From: an uncultured beta proteobacterium
Lineage (GTDB): Bacteria > Pseudomonadota > Gammaproteobacteria > Burkholderiales > Burkholderiaceae_C
Assembly (NCBI GenBank): GCA_903845935.1
Contig: CAIMZI010000118.1
Span: forward strand, 1 to 64,000
Direction of reading: 5' to 3'
DNA length: 64,000 nucleotides
Part shown: positions 25,595 through 34,286 of the stretch, in pieces
Position numbering within the stretch: position 1 is the stretch's first letter
How the letters are laid out: each line of letters opens with the position of its first letter
Notes under the pieces: model-generated
Seen by the model: only the letters and a program-made list of their open reading frames with translations
Databases searched by the model: none
Told to the model about the DNA's origin: nothing
Program-made: the position numbers and the translations under genes

Positions 25595-27136
25595 TTAAAA
25601 AAGGGTGGTCGTCAAAATGCGCGCCGGAAACTGCAAACGAGCCAGGGTTCCAAGCCCTGGACTGCTGTCTATGCGCAGCGTTCCACCAATCAGGTTCATG
25701 CGCTCGCGGATGCTGTAGATGCCAAAACTCAGCTTGGAGGAAGGCTTTTGCATTTCGATGACATCAAAGCCCAGGCCCTCATCGGCCACCATGATTTCCA
25801 CCATATCTTTGCCTTCGCTCAGGCGTATCGAGACCTCGGCGCTATCCACACTGGCATGCTTCCAGACGTTGATCAGCAGCTCACGCACGGTGCGATAAAT
25901 GGAGCCGTTCACGGCATCGTTCAAGGGCAGGTTTTCCTCGCAATCCAGGTTCACCTGCAGGCCATAGGTGCGCAGCATTTCTTCGGCCAGCCAGTGCATG
26001 GCCGCGTTGATGCCATCCTGGTGCAGCACGGGCGGACTCAGGTGGGTGGAGATGGAGCGCACCGACTCGGTGGATCTATCCACAATGCTCTCGATGTCCC
26101 TGAGCTGCTCCAGCAGCTCGGTGTGGCCGGCATAGGGCCCGGGCAGGGCCAGGGACGACAGCTTGAGCTTGAGGATGCTCAGATGCTGGCCCAGGTCGTC
26201 ATGCAAGTCTTCGGCCAGCGAGCGGCGCTCGCGCGTTTCGGTCTTCATCAATTCAAAGGCCAGCGTACCGAGTTGGCGTGTGCTGTTGCCCACCATGTGC
26301 TCCAGTCCATCCTGGTAGCGTTTGGTTTCCAGTTCCATTTCCTTGCGCGCCGTAATGTCGCTGCTCGATAGCACCGCGCCGGACTGGCCAGGCCCCAAGG
26401 GCGTTGCCGTCAGGCTGAACCAGAGCGGCTTGGGCCTGGCCTTGCACAGGTAGTCGTGGGTGAAATGCGCCAGGCGGCCGCTCAGCACGGCCTGCACCCC
26501 GGCGCGCACCGCGTCGGCGTCGGCGTCCGACGCAAAGAACAGCCCATGACCGCAGAGTGCCAGGAAATTGCAGTCGATCCCGGTGTGTACCGCAGCCGCA
26601 TGGGGGCAGGCACCGGACTCATCTGTAAAACTGCGCCAGGCCCGATTGAACTGGACGATCACCGCTCTGCGGTCCACTACCACGATGGCGTCGGCGATGG
26701 ACTCCATGATGGCCAGGGCAAAGGCCTCGCTGCGCAGCGACTTTTCTTCGGCCTTTTTGCGCTGAGACACATTTTCCTTGGACAGCAGCAACTGAATCAG
26801 TTGTCCCTCGTCGTCCCTAATTCCGGAGAAGGTTTGCGTCTCCCAAAACTGGGTGCCATTCTTTCTGCGGCTTTGCACCGTACCGCGCAGCACACCACCA
26901 CCCCGGATCCTGTCCCATAGCTGGTTGTGCGTGCAGGCCAATGCGTAATGCGGTTCAAACTGGGCAATCGACTGGCCCAACATTTCCTGCGCTGTAAATC
27001 CGGTTTGCTGCGTGTAGCCCGCACTGACATAGGCGATGCAACCCTCGGTGTCGGTAATCAGGGTGGCAACCGGGCTCTGTTCAACAGCACACCTGAGCTT
27101 TTGCAGTTCATCAAGGAGCGGGTTTGCAATGTTCAT
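25595..27136 (-). CDS. NarX-type sensor histidine kinase with two PAS domains
   Basis: A 513-residue soluble kinase with no transmembrane segment. PAS domain 1 covers about 10-130 (TDTEGCIAYVSAGYTQQTGF); PAS domain 2 about 140-280 holds Cys/His residues (GACPHAAAVHTGIDCNFLALCGHG) that might bind a cofactor or metal. A HisKA_3 dimerisation region with His in EDLHDDLGQHL precedes a HATPase_c domain (EGLGFDVIEM, SFGIYSIRERMNLIGG). The response regulator gene follows by 12 nt. Being cytoplasmic, it would sense an internal signal such as redox state, oxygen or a metal; which one is not visible. Confidence 0.9.
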   Translation of the reverse strand: MNIANPLLDELQKLRCAVEQSPVATLITDTEGCIAYVSAGYTQQTGFTAQEMLGQSIAQFEPHYALACTHNQLWDRIRGGGVLRGTVQSRRKNGTQFWETQTFSGIRDDEGQLIQLLLSKENVSQRKKAEEKSLRSEAFALAIMESIADAIVVVDRRAVIVQFNRAWRSFTDESGACPHAAAVHTGIDCNFLALCGHGLFFASDADADAVRAGVQAVLSGRLAHFTHDYLCKARPKPLWFSLTATPLGPGQSGAVLSSSDITARKEMELETKRYQDGLEHMVGNSTRQLGTLAFELMKTETRERRSLAEDLHDDLGQHLSILKLKLSSLALPGPYAGHTELLEQLRDIESIVDRSTESVRSISTHLSPPVLHQDGINAAMHWLAEEMLRTYGLQVNLDCEENLPLNDAVNGSIYRTVRELLINVWKHASVDSAEVSIRLSEGKDMVEIMVADEGLGFDVIEMQKPSSKLSFGIYSIRERMNLIGGTLRIDSSPGLGTLARLQFPARILTTTLF

Positions 27137-27565
27137 GGAAAATTCTATGGACGCACACCCATGTGGCTCCGATGCGGTTCATTTATATTGTGGCTGGCAG
27201 ACCAATTCTGCATAAACCCCGTCGATTGATCATAGGGGCGAACGAGCCATCCGCCAATCGTGTCAAAAAAATGACGACGGAGGCTCACATTTTCGCCAGC
27301 CCGGAGGGAGTGTACTGTGCCGGGGAATGAGCGTGCTGGCCCTCGGTCATTCTGGCGAAGTCCCGTAACGTATCCACATTGGCCAGCAGCCGGTCCAGAC
27401 TTTTGTGCAGCAGTTCCTCGAAGCCCAGAAAGTGCACAGGGTCCTGGTCTTCGCTGGCTTGGCGGTGAATTTCTTGCGATTGCATAAGGGTATTCCAAGA
27501 TGAATGCGTACATCCAATAGGAATAATTTTCCCCGCACGGCGCCGGGCTGGAAATACCGTAAAAC
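27137..27565. other. Intergenic stretch before the NarX-type kinase gene
   Basis: About 430 bases between two minus-strand kinase genes. It holds one possible small gene (27285-27485). On the minus strand a TATAAA at 27182-27187 lies about 50 nt before the kinase start and could be a -10 element, but no good -35 is at the right distance. Confidence 0.35.
27285..27485 (-). CDS. Possible small protein, 66 residues, unknown
   Basis: An ATG-started frame with protein-like composition, rich in acidic and amphipathic helix residues (FEELLHKSLDRLLANVDTLRDF), and no signal peptide or known motif. The ribosome site is weak. It lies alone between two histidine kinase genes in the same direction. It could be a small regulatory protein, or chance; only conservation would decide. 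Confidence 0.4.
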   Translation of the reverse strand: MQSQEIHRQASEDQDPVHFLGFEELLHKSLDRLLANVDTLRDFARMTEGQHAHSPAQYTPSGLAKM

Positions 27566-30016
27566 CTATACTTTCCAGGCCTGCGCATCAAAATCTGCCT
27601 TGCTAAACGGTTTGACCAACAGCGGCCAGGGCACATCCACACGGGATTTGGCGGTCGCCCTGGAGTAGCCCGACATCAGCAGGATCCGCAGCTTGGGATA
27701 GGTCGCCTGGGCCCTGTGGGCCAACTGGATTCCGTCGAGTTCACCGGGCATGGTGATATCGCTCAGCATGATCTGAAATACGTTGCTTGACAACAAGACC
27801 AAGGCATCTTCGGCGCAACTGGCCAGCACCGTGCTATGCCCGTCCTGCTCCAACCAGACGCGCAGCAGTGCCGCAATATCTGGTTGATCGTCGACCACCA
27901 AAATGCGGCAGGGAACGTGCTTGAAGGCCGCTGGCGTGGCCTGCTCATGTGTCAGCTGCGTCGGCATAGCCGGCGCAACCAGGGGCAGAAAAATGCCAAT
28001 GCAGGTGCCCTTGCCCAGCGTGCTTTGGATCTCCAGCCTGCCACCGGACTGGCTGACAAAACCAGACACCATGGACAGGCCGAGCCCGGTGCCGTGGTCG
28101 CGCGTCTTGGTGGTGAAAAACGGCTCCGTGGCGCGCCTTAAAACCGTCTCAGACATACCGACACCGTTGTCGCAGACCGTCATGTGTGCCATGCCTTCCG
28201 ATGCGTTGAACGCCAGCACCAGCGTGCCGCCGTCCGGCATGGCGTCCCTGGCGTTGACGCACAAATTGAGCAGAACCGACTCCAAGCCGGCGCCATCCAC
28301 TTCCACCGACAGGGCCGTTGGCGGCGCTTGCGTTAGCAACTGAATGCGTTGGCCCAGGGCGGTGCGCAACAGGGGCGCGATGCTTTCCACCAGGGCATAC
28401 AAATCCATGGTGGCGGGCAGCAAGGGGGTTTTGCTGGCCAAGGCCAGCAAGGACTTCACCAGTTGCACGCCGCGCTGTGCCGCACCCAGGGCCACGCCGA
28501 GCCGCTTGGCGTCCTTTTCTTCCGAAACCGTGGGCTTCAGCAAGTCCAGATTGCCCACAATAATGGCCAACAGATTGTTAAAGTCATGCGCCATGCCGCC
28601 GGTCAACTGCCCAATCGATTCGAGTTGTTGGGTGATGCGCGTGCGCTCCTCGGTCATTCTGCGGTCATGGATGTCGGTGGCGGTTTGAAGAAAGGAGGTG
28701 CCCAGGCCGTCCTTGTCCAGAATCAACGTAATTTGCGCCGAAAACCACAGGTAGTCACCATCGAAACGGCGATTGCGGTACTCGCACGATTCGGCGCTTG
28801 GCCGCGCCTGCAAGGCATCGGATAGGAAGGCCTTGACGCGGCCCTGGTCAGCGGGATGGATGGCGCCCAGCACCCAGTCATACCCCTGCGCCCGGGCCTC
28901 GGGGCTGGCGCCTATGAAATGCACCGTGCGTTGGTTGACCCACTGGATGTTGCCCTGCAGGTCCAGGTTGGATACCAGCTGGGGCACCATTTCAATCAAC
29001 TGCTGAAATCGTTGTTGGCTATCGATGAGCTTTTTCTGGCGCAGGACCCCCACGATCAACACGCCAGACAGCGCCAGGCTCAGCGCGGCGACCAGGGAAG
29101 CGGTCGTGATGTAGCCGTGCACCTCCGCGCGATACGAGGCCTCGATGCTGTCCACCGAGGACTCGCCCGCAACGACGAGTGCATACGGATCGATAACGCG
29201 GTAACTGACCAAGCGCTTGTCACCGTCGGAGACCGCAACCGAGGTATAGGTGCCGACCGTAGACTTCTTGATTTCCTTGAATAGTTGGGATTTGTGGATG
29301 TCGCCGCCAAACTCAAATTTGCCATCGCTGAGGCGTATGCGGGTGTAACCGTCCAGGCCGACGATGGCACGCGAGGTCTCGACGCCAAGGCTGGTCTTTT
29401 CGAAGCTGTCGCTGAACAGGCCGGGCTCCACCGACATCAACACGATGCCAGCAAAGCTGCCATCCTTGTTGCTGATGCGACGCACCAGCGGGATCACCCA
29501 CTTGCCGCTGATCCGGCTTTGCACCGGTACTGCCACGTTCAGCAGGTCGTCCTGGCGGGTAATTTGTGTCTGAAAATACTCGCGATCGGCCAGGCTGAGC
29601 GTGCGCCCATCGGCGCTGTCACTGCGTCCGGTGGATAACACCACCGAACCGGAGGCGTCGGTAAAGGTGATGCGCGGATTGAGCTCCGCACCGAGCTTGA
29701 GCCGGTAGATTCGGCTCAGCAAATGCGCCTTGCTCATGTGCGGCTGCTCAGAAAAATCTTCGCGCAACACCAGCAGCACCTTGTCCAGCGATGCCAGCAG
29801 GTTGCGAATGCGCACTTCGTCGGAGCGTGCAATTTCGCTATTGAAGTCTGCCACCTGAGCATAGGCATTCTCGCGCTCGCGCGACACCGCGCCTTGCGTG
29901 ATAAAGAACACGCTCAGCAACAGCAGGCAGGTGAGGCAGACAATGACCAAGACCCGCCTATCGGTGCGCCCCAATCCCTTGGCTTGTCCATAGCGGTGCG
30001 CCACGGTCTCGGTCAT
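27566..30016 (-). CDS. Hybrid histidine kinase: CACHE - PAS - HisKA - HATPase - REC
   Basis: An 816-residue membrane kinase. Two transmembrane segments (about 22-45 and 300-320) bracket a periplasmic dCACHE-like ligand domain. A PAS domain follows (about 340-460), then HisKA with His in GGMAHDFNNLL, HATPase_c (CDNGVGM, GTGLGLSMV) and a C-terminal receiver (about 690-812, LVVDDQPDIA, MLSDITMPGELDG). The GGMAHDFNNLL type is common in kinases with attached receivers. The start at 30016 gives an ATGA overlap with the upstream lone receiver gene, so the two work together. The ligand is unknown. Confidence 0.9.
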   Translation of the reverse strand: MTETVAHRYGQAKGLGRTDRRVLVIVCLTCLLLLSVFFITQGAVSRERENAYAQVADFNSEIARSDEVRIRNLLASLDKVLLVLREDFSEQPHMSKAHLLSRIYRLKLGAELNPRITFTDASGSVVLSTGRSDSADGRTLSLADREYFQTQITRQDDLLNVAVPVQSRISGKWVIPLVRRISNKDGSFAGIVLMSVEPGLFSDSFEKTSLGVETSRAIVGLDGYTRIRLSDGKFEFGGDIHKSQLFKEIKKSTVGTYTSVAVSDGDKRLVSYRVIDPYALVVAGESSVDSIEASYRAEVHGYITTASLVAALSLALSGVLIVGVLRQKKLIDSQQRFQQLIEMVPQLVSNLDLQGNIQWVNQRTVHFIGASPEARAQGYDWVLGAIHPADQGRVKAFLSDALQARPSAESCEYRNRRFDGDYLWFSAQITLILDKDGLGTSFLQTATDIHDRRMTEERTRITQQLESIGQLTGGMAHDFNNLLAIIVGNLDLLKPTVSEEKDAKRLGVALGAAQRGVQLVKSLLALASKTPLLPATMDLYALVESIAPLLRTALGQRIQLLTQAPPTALSVEVDGAGLESVLLNLCVNARDAMPDGGTLVLAFNASEGMAHMTVCDNGVGMSETVLRRATEPFFTTKTRDHGTGLGLSMVSGFVSQSGGRLEIQSTLGKGTCIGIFLPLVAPAMPTQLTHEQATPAAFKHVPCRILVVDDQPDIAALLRVWLEQDGHSTVLASCAEDALVLLSSNVFQIMLSDITMPGELDGIQLAHRAQATYPKLRILLMSGYSRATAKSRVDVPWPLLVKPFSKADFDAQAWKV

Positions 30017-30399
30017 GCTGGAATGCCTATCGCCATCAACAGCTCGTCGCGCGAAAAGGGCTTGCAAATTGCCGCACGCACATCCAGGCCAATGCCCTTG
30101 GCGTACAGGCTTGAGGCTTGGAGCGCTGCCTGTGCGTGGCCGGTCATCAACACCAGGGAACAGGCCAGCCCCATGGGTGCGATCCGGTCCATCAGTTCGA
30201 AGCCGTCAATATCTGGCAGCGACAGGTCCAGTATGAGGGTGTCGAACGAAAAAATTTCCCGGCTTTTGAGGAAGTCCGCAGCCAGGTAGAACAGCTCCGT
30301 GTCGACGTTGGCGCTGCTCAGCATGTCGCTGACCAGATTGGCCATGAGGGGCTCATCGTCCACAATCGCTATGCGCATGCGAGCCGTGCCGCGGCTCAT
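30013..30399 (-). CDS. Single-domain response regulator
   Basis: A 128-residue stand-alone receiver with acidic residues IVDDEP, phosphoacceptor Asp in LILDLSLPDIDG, TGHAQ at the Thr switch and CKPF at the Lys position. There is no output domain. I took ATG 30399; ATG 30378 (MRIAIVDDEP) is equally possible, since neither has a good ribosome site. It overlaps the hybrid kinase gene by 4 nt and follows the GGDEF-EAL gene by about 90 nt. A likely role is as phosphate shuttle or sink for the kinase. Confidence 0.85.
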   Translation of the reverse strand: MSRGTARMRIAIVDDEPLMANLVSDMLSSANVDTELFYLAADFLKSREIFSFDTLILDLSLPDIDGFELMDRIAPMGLACSLVLMTGHAQAALQASSLYAKGIGLDVRAAICKPFSRDELLMAIGIPA

Positions 30400-30490
30400 G
30401 GATGGAGCCTGGGGGAGGGGCCAGCAAGTGCCGACGCGCAAAAATATTCAAGCTTCACGTTTTTCATCATGCAATCGTTCATCCATATCA

Positions 30491-33262
30491 TTATTTAACC
30501 GACCCGTTGGGCCGCTCCATTGGCAGGTCCAGCGCATCGGTTCGAGTGACATACACCAAGCGGTGTGCCCCGTCTTTGATGCTTGGCACCCGGACCGATT
30601 CGGAGCTCACCGCAAGTCGGGTACCGTCCTTGCGCACCACCACCCAACTGCCCTTGAGTTCACCGCCATCGTTGACATATTTGCGGTTCAGCTCCAGCAC
30701 CCTTTGCCGGTCCTCCGGGGGGAACAACAGGCTGAAGCTTGAGCCAATCAGTTCCTCGCGCTCGAAGCCGTAGATGTTGCAGTAATTGGCATTCACATTT
30801 TCAAAGATTCCCTGGGGGTCGATGATGGCCACCCCCACCGGAGCGCTGCGGATCAGTTCATCGAGCAGCATAGAGGGCTCCTTGGGGACATAGGTCTGAT
30901 TGCTCCAAGACAGGGGCGGGGTCCATGTGGCCAACCAGCCCGGAACATCCGCTGCCGCCATGGGGCGCGCAATGCCGTAGCCTTGGCCCAGTTCGCAGCC
31001 AAGCTGCAACAGCAGCTCGCCCTGCGCTGCCGTCTCCACCCCTTCTGCAATCACGTTGCGTCTGAAGGCGCGGGCCAGACTGGTGACGCCCTCCACGATC
31101 GACAGATGGTTGCGGTCTTGTGCCATCTGACCGACAAAGCTCTGGTCTACCTTGAGTTCCTGTGCGGGCAAATTGCTCAGGTAGGTCAGCGAGGAGTAAC
31201 CGGTACCGAAGTCATCGAGTGCAAAGTCCACACCAATGGAGTGGCACTGTTGCATGGTTTTGCGAACCCGGTCCATGTCCGACAGCGCCGTGGTCTCCAG
31301 GATCTCGATAGACAGCATGCCGTGGCAGGCTGGATGGGCCTCGCTGAGCTTGAGCAGGTCGGTATAGAAGTCCTCCTGCTGCAGGTGAAAAGCGGCTACG
31401 TTCACGCTGACCGGAAGCCTGAGGTCCTGGTCCAGCCAGGCCTGCATTTGCCGCATGGCGGTGGCAATCACCCATTTGCTGATTTCCAGACTGACGGGAC
31501 GGTCTTCAATCAGGGGTAAAAAGGCGGCTGGCAACAAAAAGCCATGGGTCGGATGGTTCCAGCGTATCAGCGCCTCCAGGCCCACCGTCTTGCCGGTCTT
31601 CATGTTGACCTTGGGCTGGTAGTGCAGCTCAAACTCGGACCTCTCCAGTCCCGTCTTGATCTGGGGCAACGTGGCCATCTGCGCCTTGCTTTCTTTTTCA
31701 CGGTCGGCATCAAAAAAGGCGAACTGGTTTTTACCGCTTTGCTTGGCCACATACATGGACTGGTCGGCGTGGCGCACCAGTTGGTCGGCGTCGAAGTTGT
31801 CGTTGGGATAGACCGTGACACCAATGCTGGCGGACACGCGCAGCATGTGTGTGCCCACCGGCAAGACGGCGGAGCTTGCCTCCAGCAACCGCTCCAGCAC
31901 CGGGATGCAGTCCTCGGGCGCATCGAGTCCGGTGATCAGCGCCACAAATTCATCGCCGCCAAAGCGGGCAATGGAGTCGCCGGCGCGCAGGGCCTGCTGC
32001 ATTCTGGCTGCCAGGCCAATCAGCAACTGGTCACCCACGGGGTGGCCGTAGTTGTCGTTGATGACCTTGAAACCATCCAGATCCAGAAACGCCACGGCCA
32101 GCGACTGCTCGCTGCGGGCGCAGGTGGCAATCGCCTTGTGCAACCGATCCAGCAGCAAGGAGCGGTTGGGCAGGCCGGTCAGCAAATCGTAATGCGCCAC
32201 GTACTCCAGTTGCTTCTGCTTGTTTTTGAGGCTGGTGATGTCGTTAAAAAATAGCGCGTAGCTGGTGAGCACACCCTGCGCGTTGTGCACCGCGCTGACG
32301 CTGACCATGGCCGGATATTCGCTGGCGTCCTTGCGTTGGCTGATGCGTTCTCCCGACCAATGGCCCTGGCTGTCCACGCTTTGCAGCAGGCTGTCCACAT
32401 CGTCCACACCGTCTGGCGTGCGGCACAGCAACTGCCGCACATGCACGCCCAGCAGGTCGGCCTGCGTGTAACAGGTCTCCTTGCAGAAGTTTTCGTTGAT
32501 CTCCAGAATCAGGCCGGCAGCATCTGCCACGACAATGCTCTCGCGTGCGTGCTTGAACACGTTGGCGGCCAGGATCAGTTTTTCTTCGTTGACCTGCAGC
32601 CGCTCGCTGGTCTGCTTGAGCACCTCGCGTTCACGCCTTTGCTGGCGCTTTCGGCGCAGATGCGACAGGGTCGCCAGGCCCAGAAATGCCAACTGGAAAA
32701 TTGCCAACGCCAGAATCAGTGCGTTCTGGTTGAGCAGGCGAAGAGAGGCCGCCTCCATGTTGCGCGCCGATCGGATGGTCGCCACATGGCTGAGCATTTG
32801 TATGGGAATTTCCAGGTCCCACATGGAGCGCACCAGGCCATTGATCAGCACGGGGTCCAGACGTGGCGCGGCCAGCATCGTGTCCATGCTGCGGCTGAAT
32901 TCCGCGATCGCCGAGAGGGTGTAGGTGTATTCAGGCTCCGCGGCGATTTCGGCCATGATGGGACTGTTTTTCACCAGTTCCACCCGGCTGCTCAGGATGT
33001 CATAGCGCAGGGAGAGCGTGTCTCGGTCCAGGTTGCCGGGCTGCTGCAATGCCAGCAACATGGCCTGGCGCAGGCGCAGAAATTCACGGTCGAACTGGAA
33101 CACCAGGCCGGCCAGCGAATCCCCGCGGTCTTCAAAACTGCTTTTGATTTCGCGTCTTTGCAGCAAGGTAAATGCCACCACCGCCGACATGATCAGGGCA
33201 ATAAACCCAGATGCCAGGGCCAGCCATCCCAGTTGGTGGCGCAATGAACGGAGGGGATGCAT
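30491..33262 (-). CDS. Membrane PAS - GGDEF - EAL - PAS cyclic-di-GMP enzyme
   Basis: A 923-residue protein with transmembrane helices at about 12-34 and 179-200 enclosing a helical periplasmic sensor. It then has a PAS domain (about 230-345), GGDEF with an intact site (GGDEF 435-439) and an inhibitory RxxD site (426-429), and EAL with EAL at 563-565 and the usual acidic metal residues (DDFGTGYSSL). Unusually, a second PAS domain follows the EAL domain (about 810-915). Both making and breaking c-di-GMP are possible. It ends about 90 nt before the lone receiver gene. Confidence 0.9.
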   Translation of the reverse strand: MHPLRSLRHQLGWLALASGFIALIMSAVVAFTLLQRREIKSSFEDRGDSLAGLVFQFDREFLRLRQAMLLALQQPGNLDRDTLSLRYDILSSRVELVKNSPIMAEIAAEPEYTYTLSAIAEFSRSMDTMLAAPRLDPVLINGLVRSMWDLEIPIQMLSHVATIRSARNMEAASLRLLNQNALILALAIFQLAFLGLATLSHLRRKRQQRREREVLKQTSERLQVNEEKLILAANVFKHARESIVVADAAGLILEINENFCKETCYTQADLLGVHVRQLLCRTPDGVDDVDSLLQSVDSQGHWSGERISQRKDASEYPAMVSVSAVHNAQGVLTSYALFFNDITSLKNKQKQLEYVAHYDLLTGLPNRSLLLDRLHKAIATCARSEQSLAVAFLDLDGFKVINDNYGHPVGDQLLIGLAARMQQALRAGDSIARFGGDEFVALITGLDAPEDCIPVLERLLEASSAVLPVGTHMLRVSASIGVTVYPNDNFDADQLVRHADQSMYVAKQSGKNQFAFFDADREKESKAQMATLPQIKTGLERSEFELHYQPKVNMKTGKTVGLEALIRWNHPTHGFLLPAAFLPLIEDRPVSLEISKWVIATAMRQMQAWLDQDLRLPVSVNVAAFHLQQEDFYTDLLKLSEAHPACHGMLSIEILETTALSDMDRVRKTMQQCHSIGVDFALDDFGTGYSSLTYLSNLPAQELKVDQSFVGQMAQDRNHLSIVEGVTSLARAFRRNVIAEGVETAAQGELLLQLGCELGQGYGIARPMAAADVPGWLATWTPPLSWSNQTYVPKEPSMLLDELIRSAPVGVAIIDPQGIFENVNANYCNIYGFEREELIGSSFSLLFPPEDRQRVLELNRKYVNDGGELKGSWVVVRKDGTRLAVSSESVRVPSIKDGAHRLVYVTRTDALDLPMERPNGSVK

Positions 33263-33345
33263 GGTATGAATGGATAGAAAGCGCCGAAAAAAATCTCGAC
33301 GTTTTTATCATTTCATGAAAATGCTGCAAAAGCAAACTCTCAAAA

Positions 33346-33369
33346 AATCTGAGGATTGATCCTCAGATT
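33346..33369 (-). terminator. Rho-independent terminator of the HTH-receiver gene
   Basis: An 11-bp perfect inverted repeat AATCTGAGGAT/ATCCTCAGATT with a 2-nt spacer begins at the stop codon and, on the minus strand, runs into a T-run followed by TTTGAGAG. A strong intrinsic terminator isolating this gene from the GGDEF-EAL gene. Confidence 0.85.
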
Positions 33370-33959
33370 CAGGTGCTAATCCCGCTGGCCGCCTTCCACA
33401 AGCCTTCGGCCAGGGTTTGGAGTTTGTCATAGGCCACCGGCTTGGCCATGACCGTCACACGTTCGGGCAGGCCGCCGTGCGCGTTGATCTCGGCCAGCGG
33501 CAGTCCCGACACCACGACGATGCCCATGTCCTTGAAGCGCTCTACCTGGCACAGCCCGCGCACGATGTTGAAGCCGTTGACACCGGGCAGGCGCAGGTCG
33601 CAGACCAGCAGCTTGGGTTGCACCTCGCCGGCCAGGATCAGCGCCTCGTAGCCATTCGGTGCCACATAAACCGTGACGGGAAAGGGCCACTGGCTCATAT
33701 GGTCCTCATACAACTCCACCAGATGCGGATCGTCTTCGACTATCAGAACTGGCATGGTGTAGGGCGCTTGCGCCTGCGCCGCAGCCGCTCGCCTGGACTC
33801 CATCAGCTCGGCCACCGAGGACTGGAGGATGCGCCGGTGACCGCCCTCGGTTTTCCAGCTTTTCAACATGCCGCGTTCCACCCATTGCTGAGCCGTCGAA
33901 AGTGAGATGCCAAGAAGCTCGGCCGCTTGACGTGTGGTGAGATAGTTTGTGGAAGTCAA
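33369..33959 (-). CDS. HTH (MerR/excisionase-type) - receiver protein
   Basis: About 196 residues. A small winged-helix DNA-binding domain of the MerR/excisionase type comes first (LTTRQAAELLGISLSTAQQWVERGMLKSWKTEGGHRRI), then a receiver with IVEDDP and phosphoacceptor Asp in LVCDLRLPGVNG. The order, DNA binding before receiver, is the reverse of most response regulators. I placed the start at TTG 33959 because homology-like sequence begins there; the frame is open further upstream to 34202, but that part has no protein character I recognise. It probably acts as a transcription regulator. Confidence 0.75.
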   Translation of the reverse strand: MTSTNYLTTRQAAELLGISLSTAQQWVERGMLKSWKTEGGHRRILQSSVAELMESRRAAAAQAQAPYTMPVLIVEDDPHLVELYEDHMSQWPFPVTVYVAPNGYEALILAGEVQPKLLVCDLRLPGVNGFNIVRGLCQVERFKDMGIVVVSGLPLAEINAHGGLPERVTVMAKPVAYDKLQTLAEGLWKAASGIST

Positions 33960-34286
33960 GCGGAAGCCGCCCTGCAATAAACTCGAAAGACTCGAAAAAT
34001 CCGAAAGCACCAAAAGCCCAATACCCAGTGCCCAGTGGCGAACCGACCCGGTCAGAGTTGCAGTGGGCGACTGAATGGGTGAATGCAGCGCGACCCGAGT
34101 GTAGACTTTTCTTTCACCCTGATTTTTACCGCTAACGCTTTGATTTTGCGCGGTTTTATCTTTGCTTGCATGCTGTGTTAATGAGTGTTCGTAATGTGGC
34201 AAACCTGTTAAGGCCTACCTTCGTGATGCGCTTCTTGCCAGGGATGAACAGCCGCCTCGCTGGGTTGCTGCAACCCGCATGCTGCT
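33960..34286. other. Divergent intergenic region between the HTH-receiver and FUSC genes
   Basis: About 330 bases holding the promoters of two divergent genes. A small hairpin GGGTTG-ctg-CAACCC lies at 34262-34276 just before the FUSC start. I cannot assign promoter elements with confidence. Confidence 0.4.
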
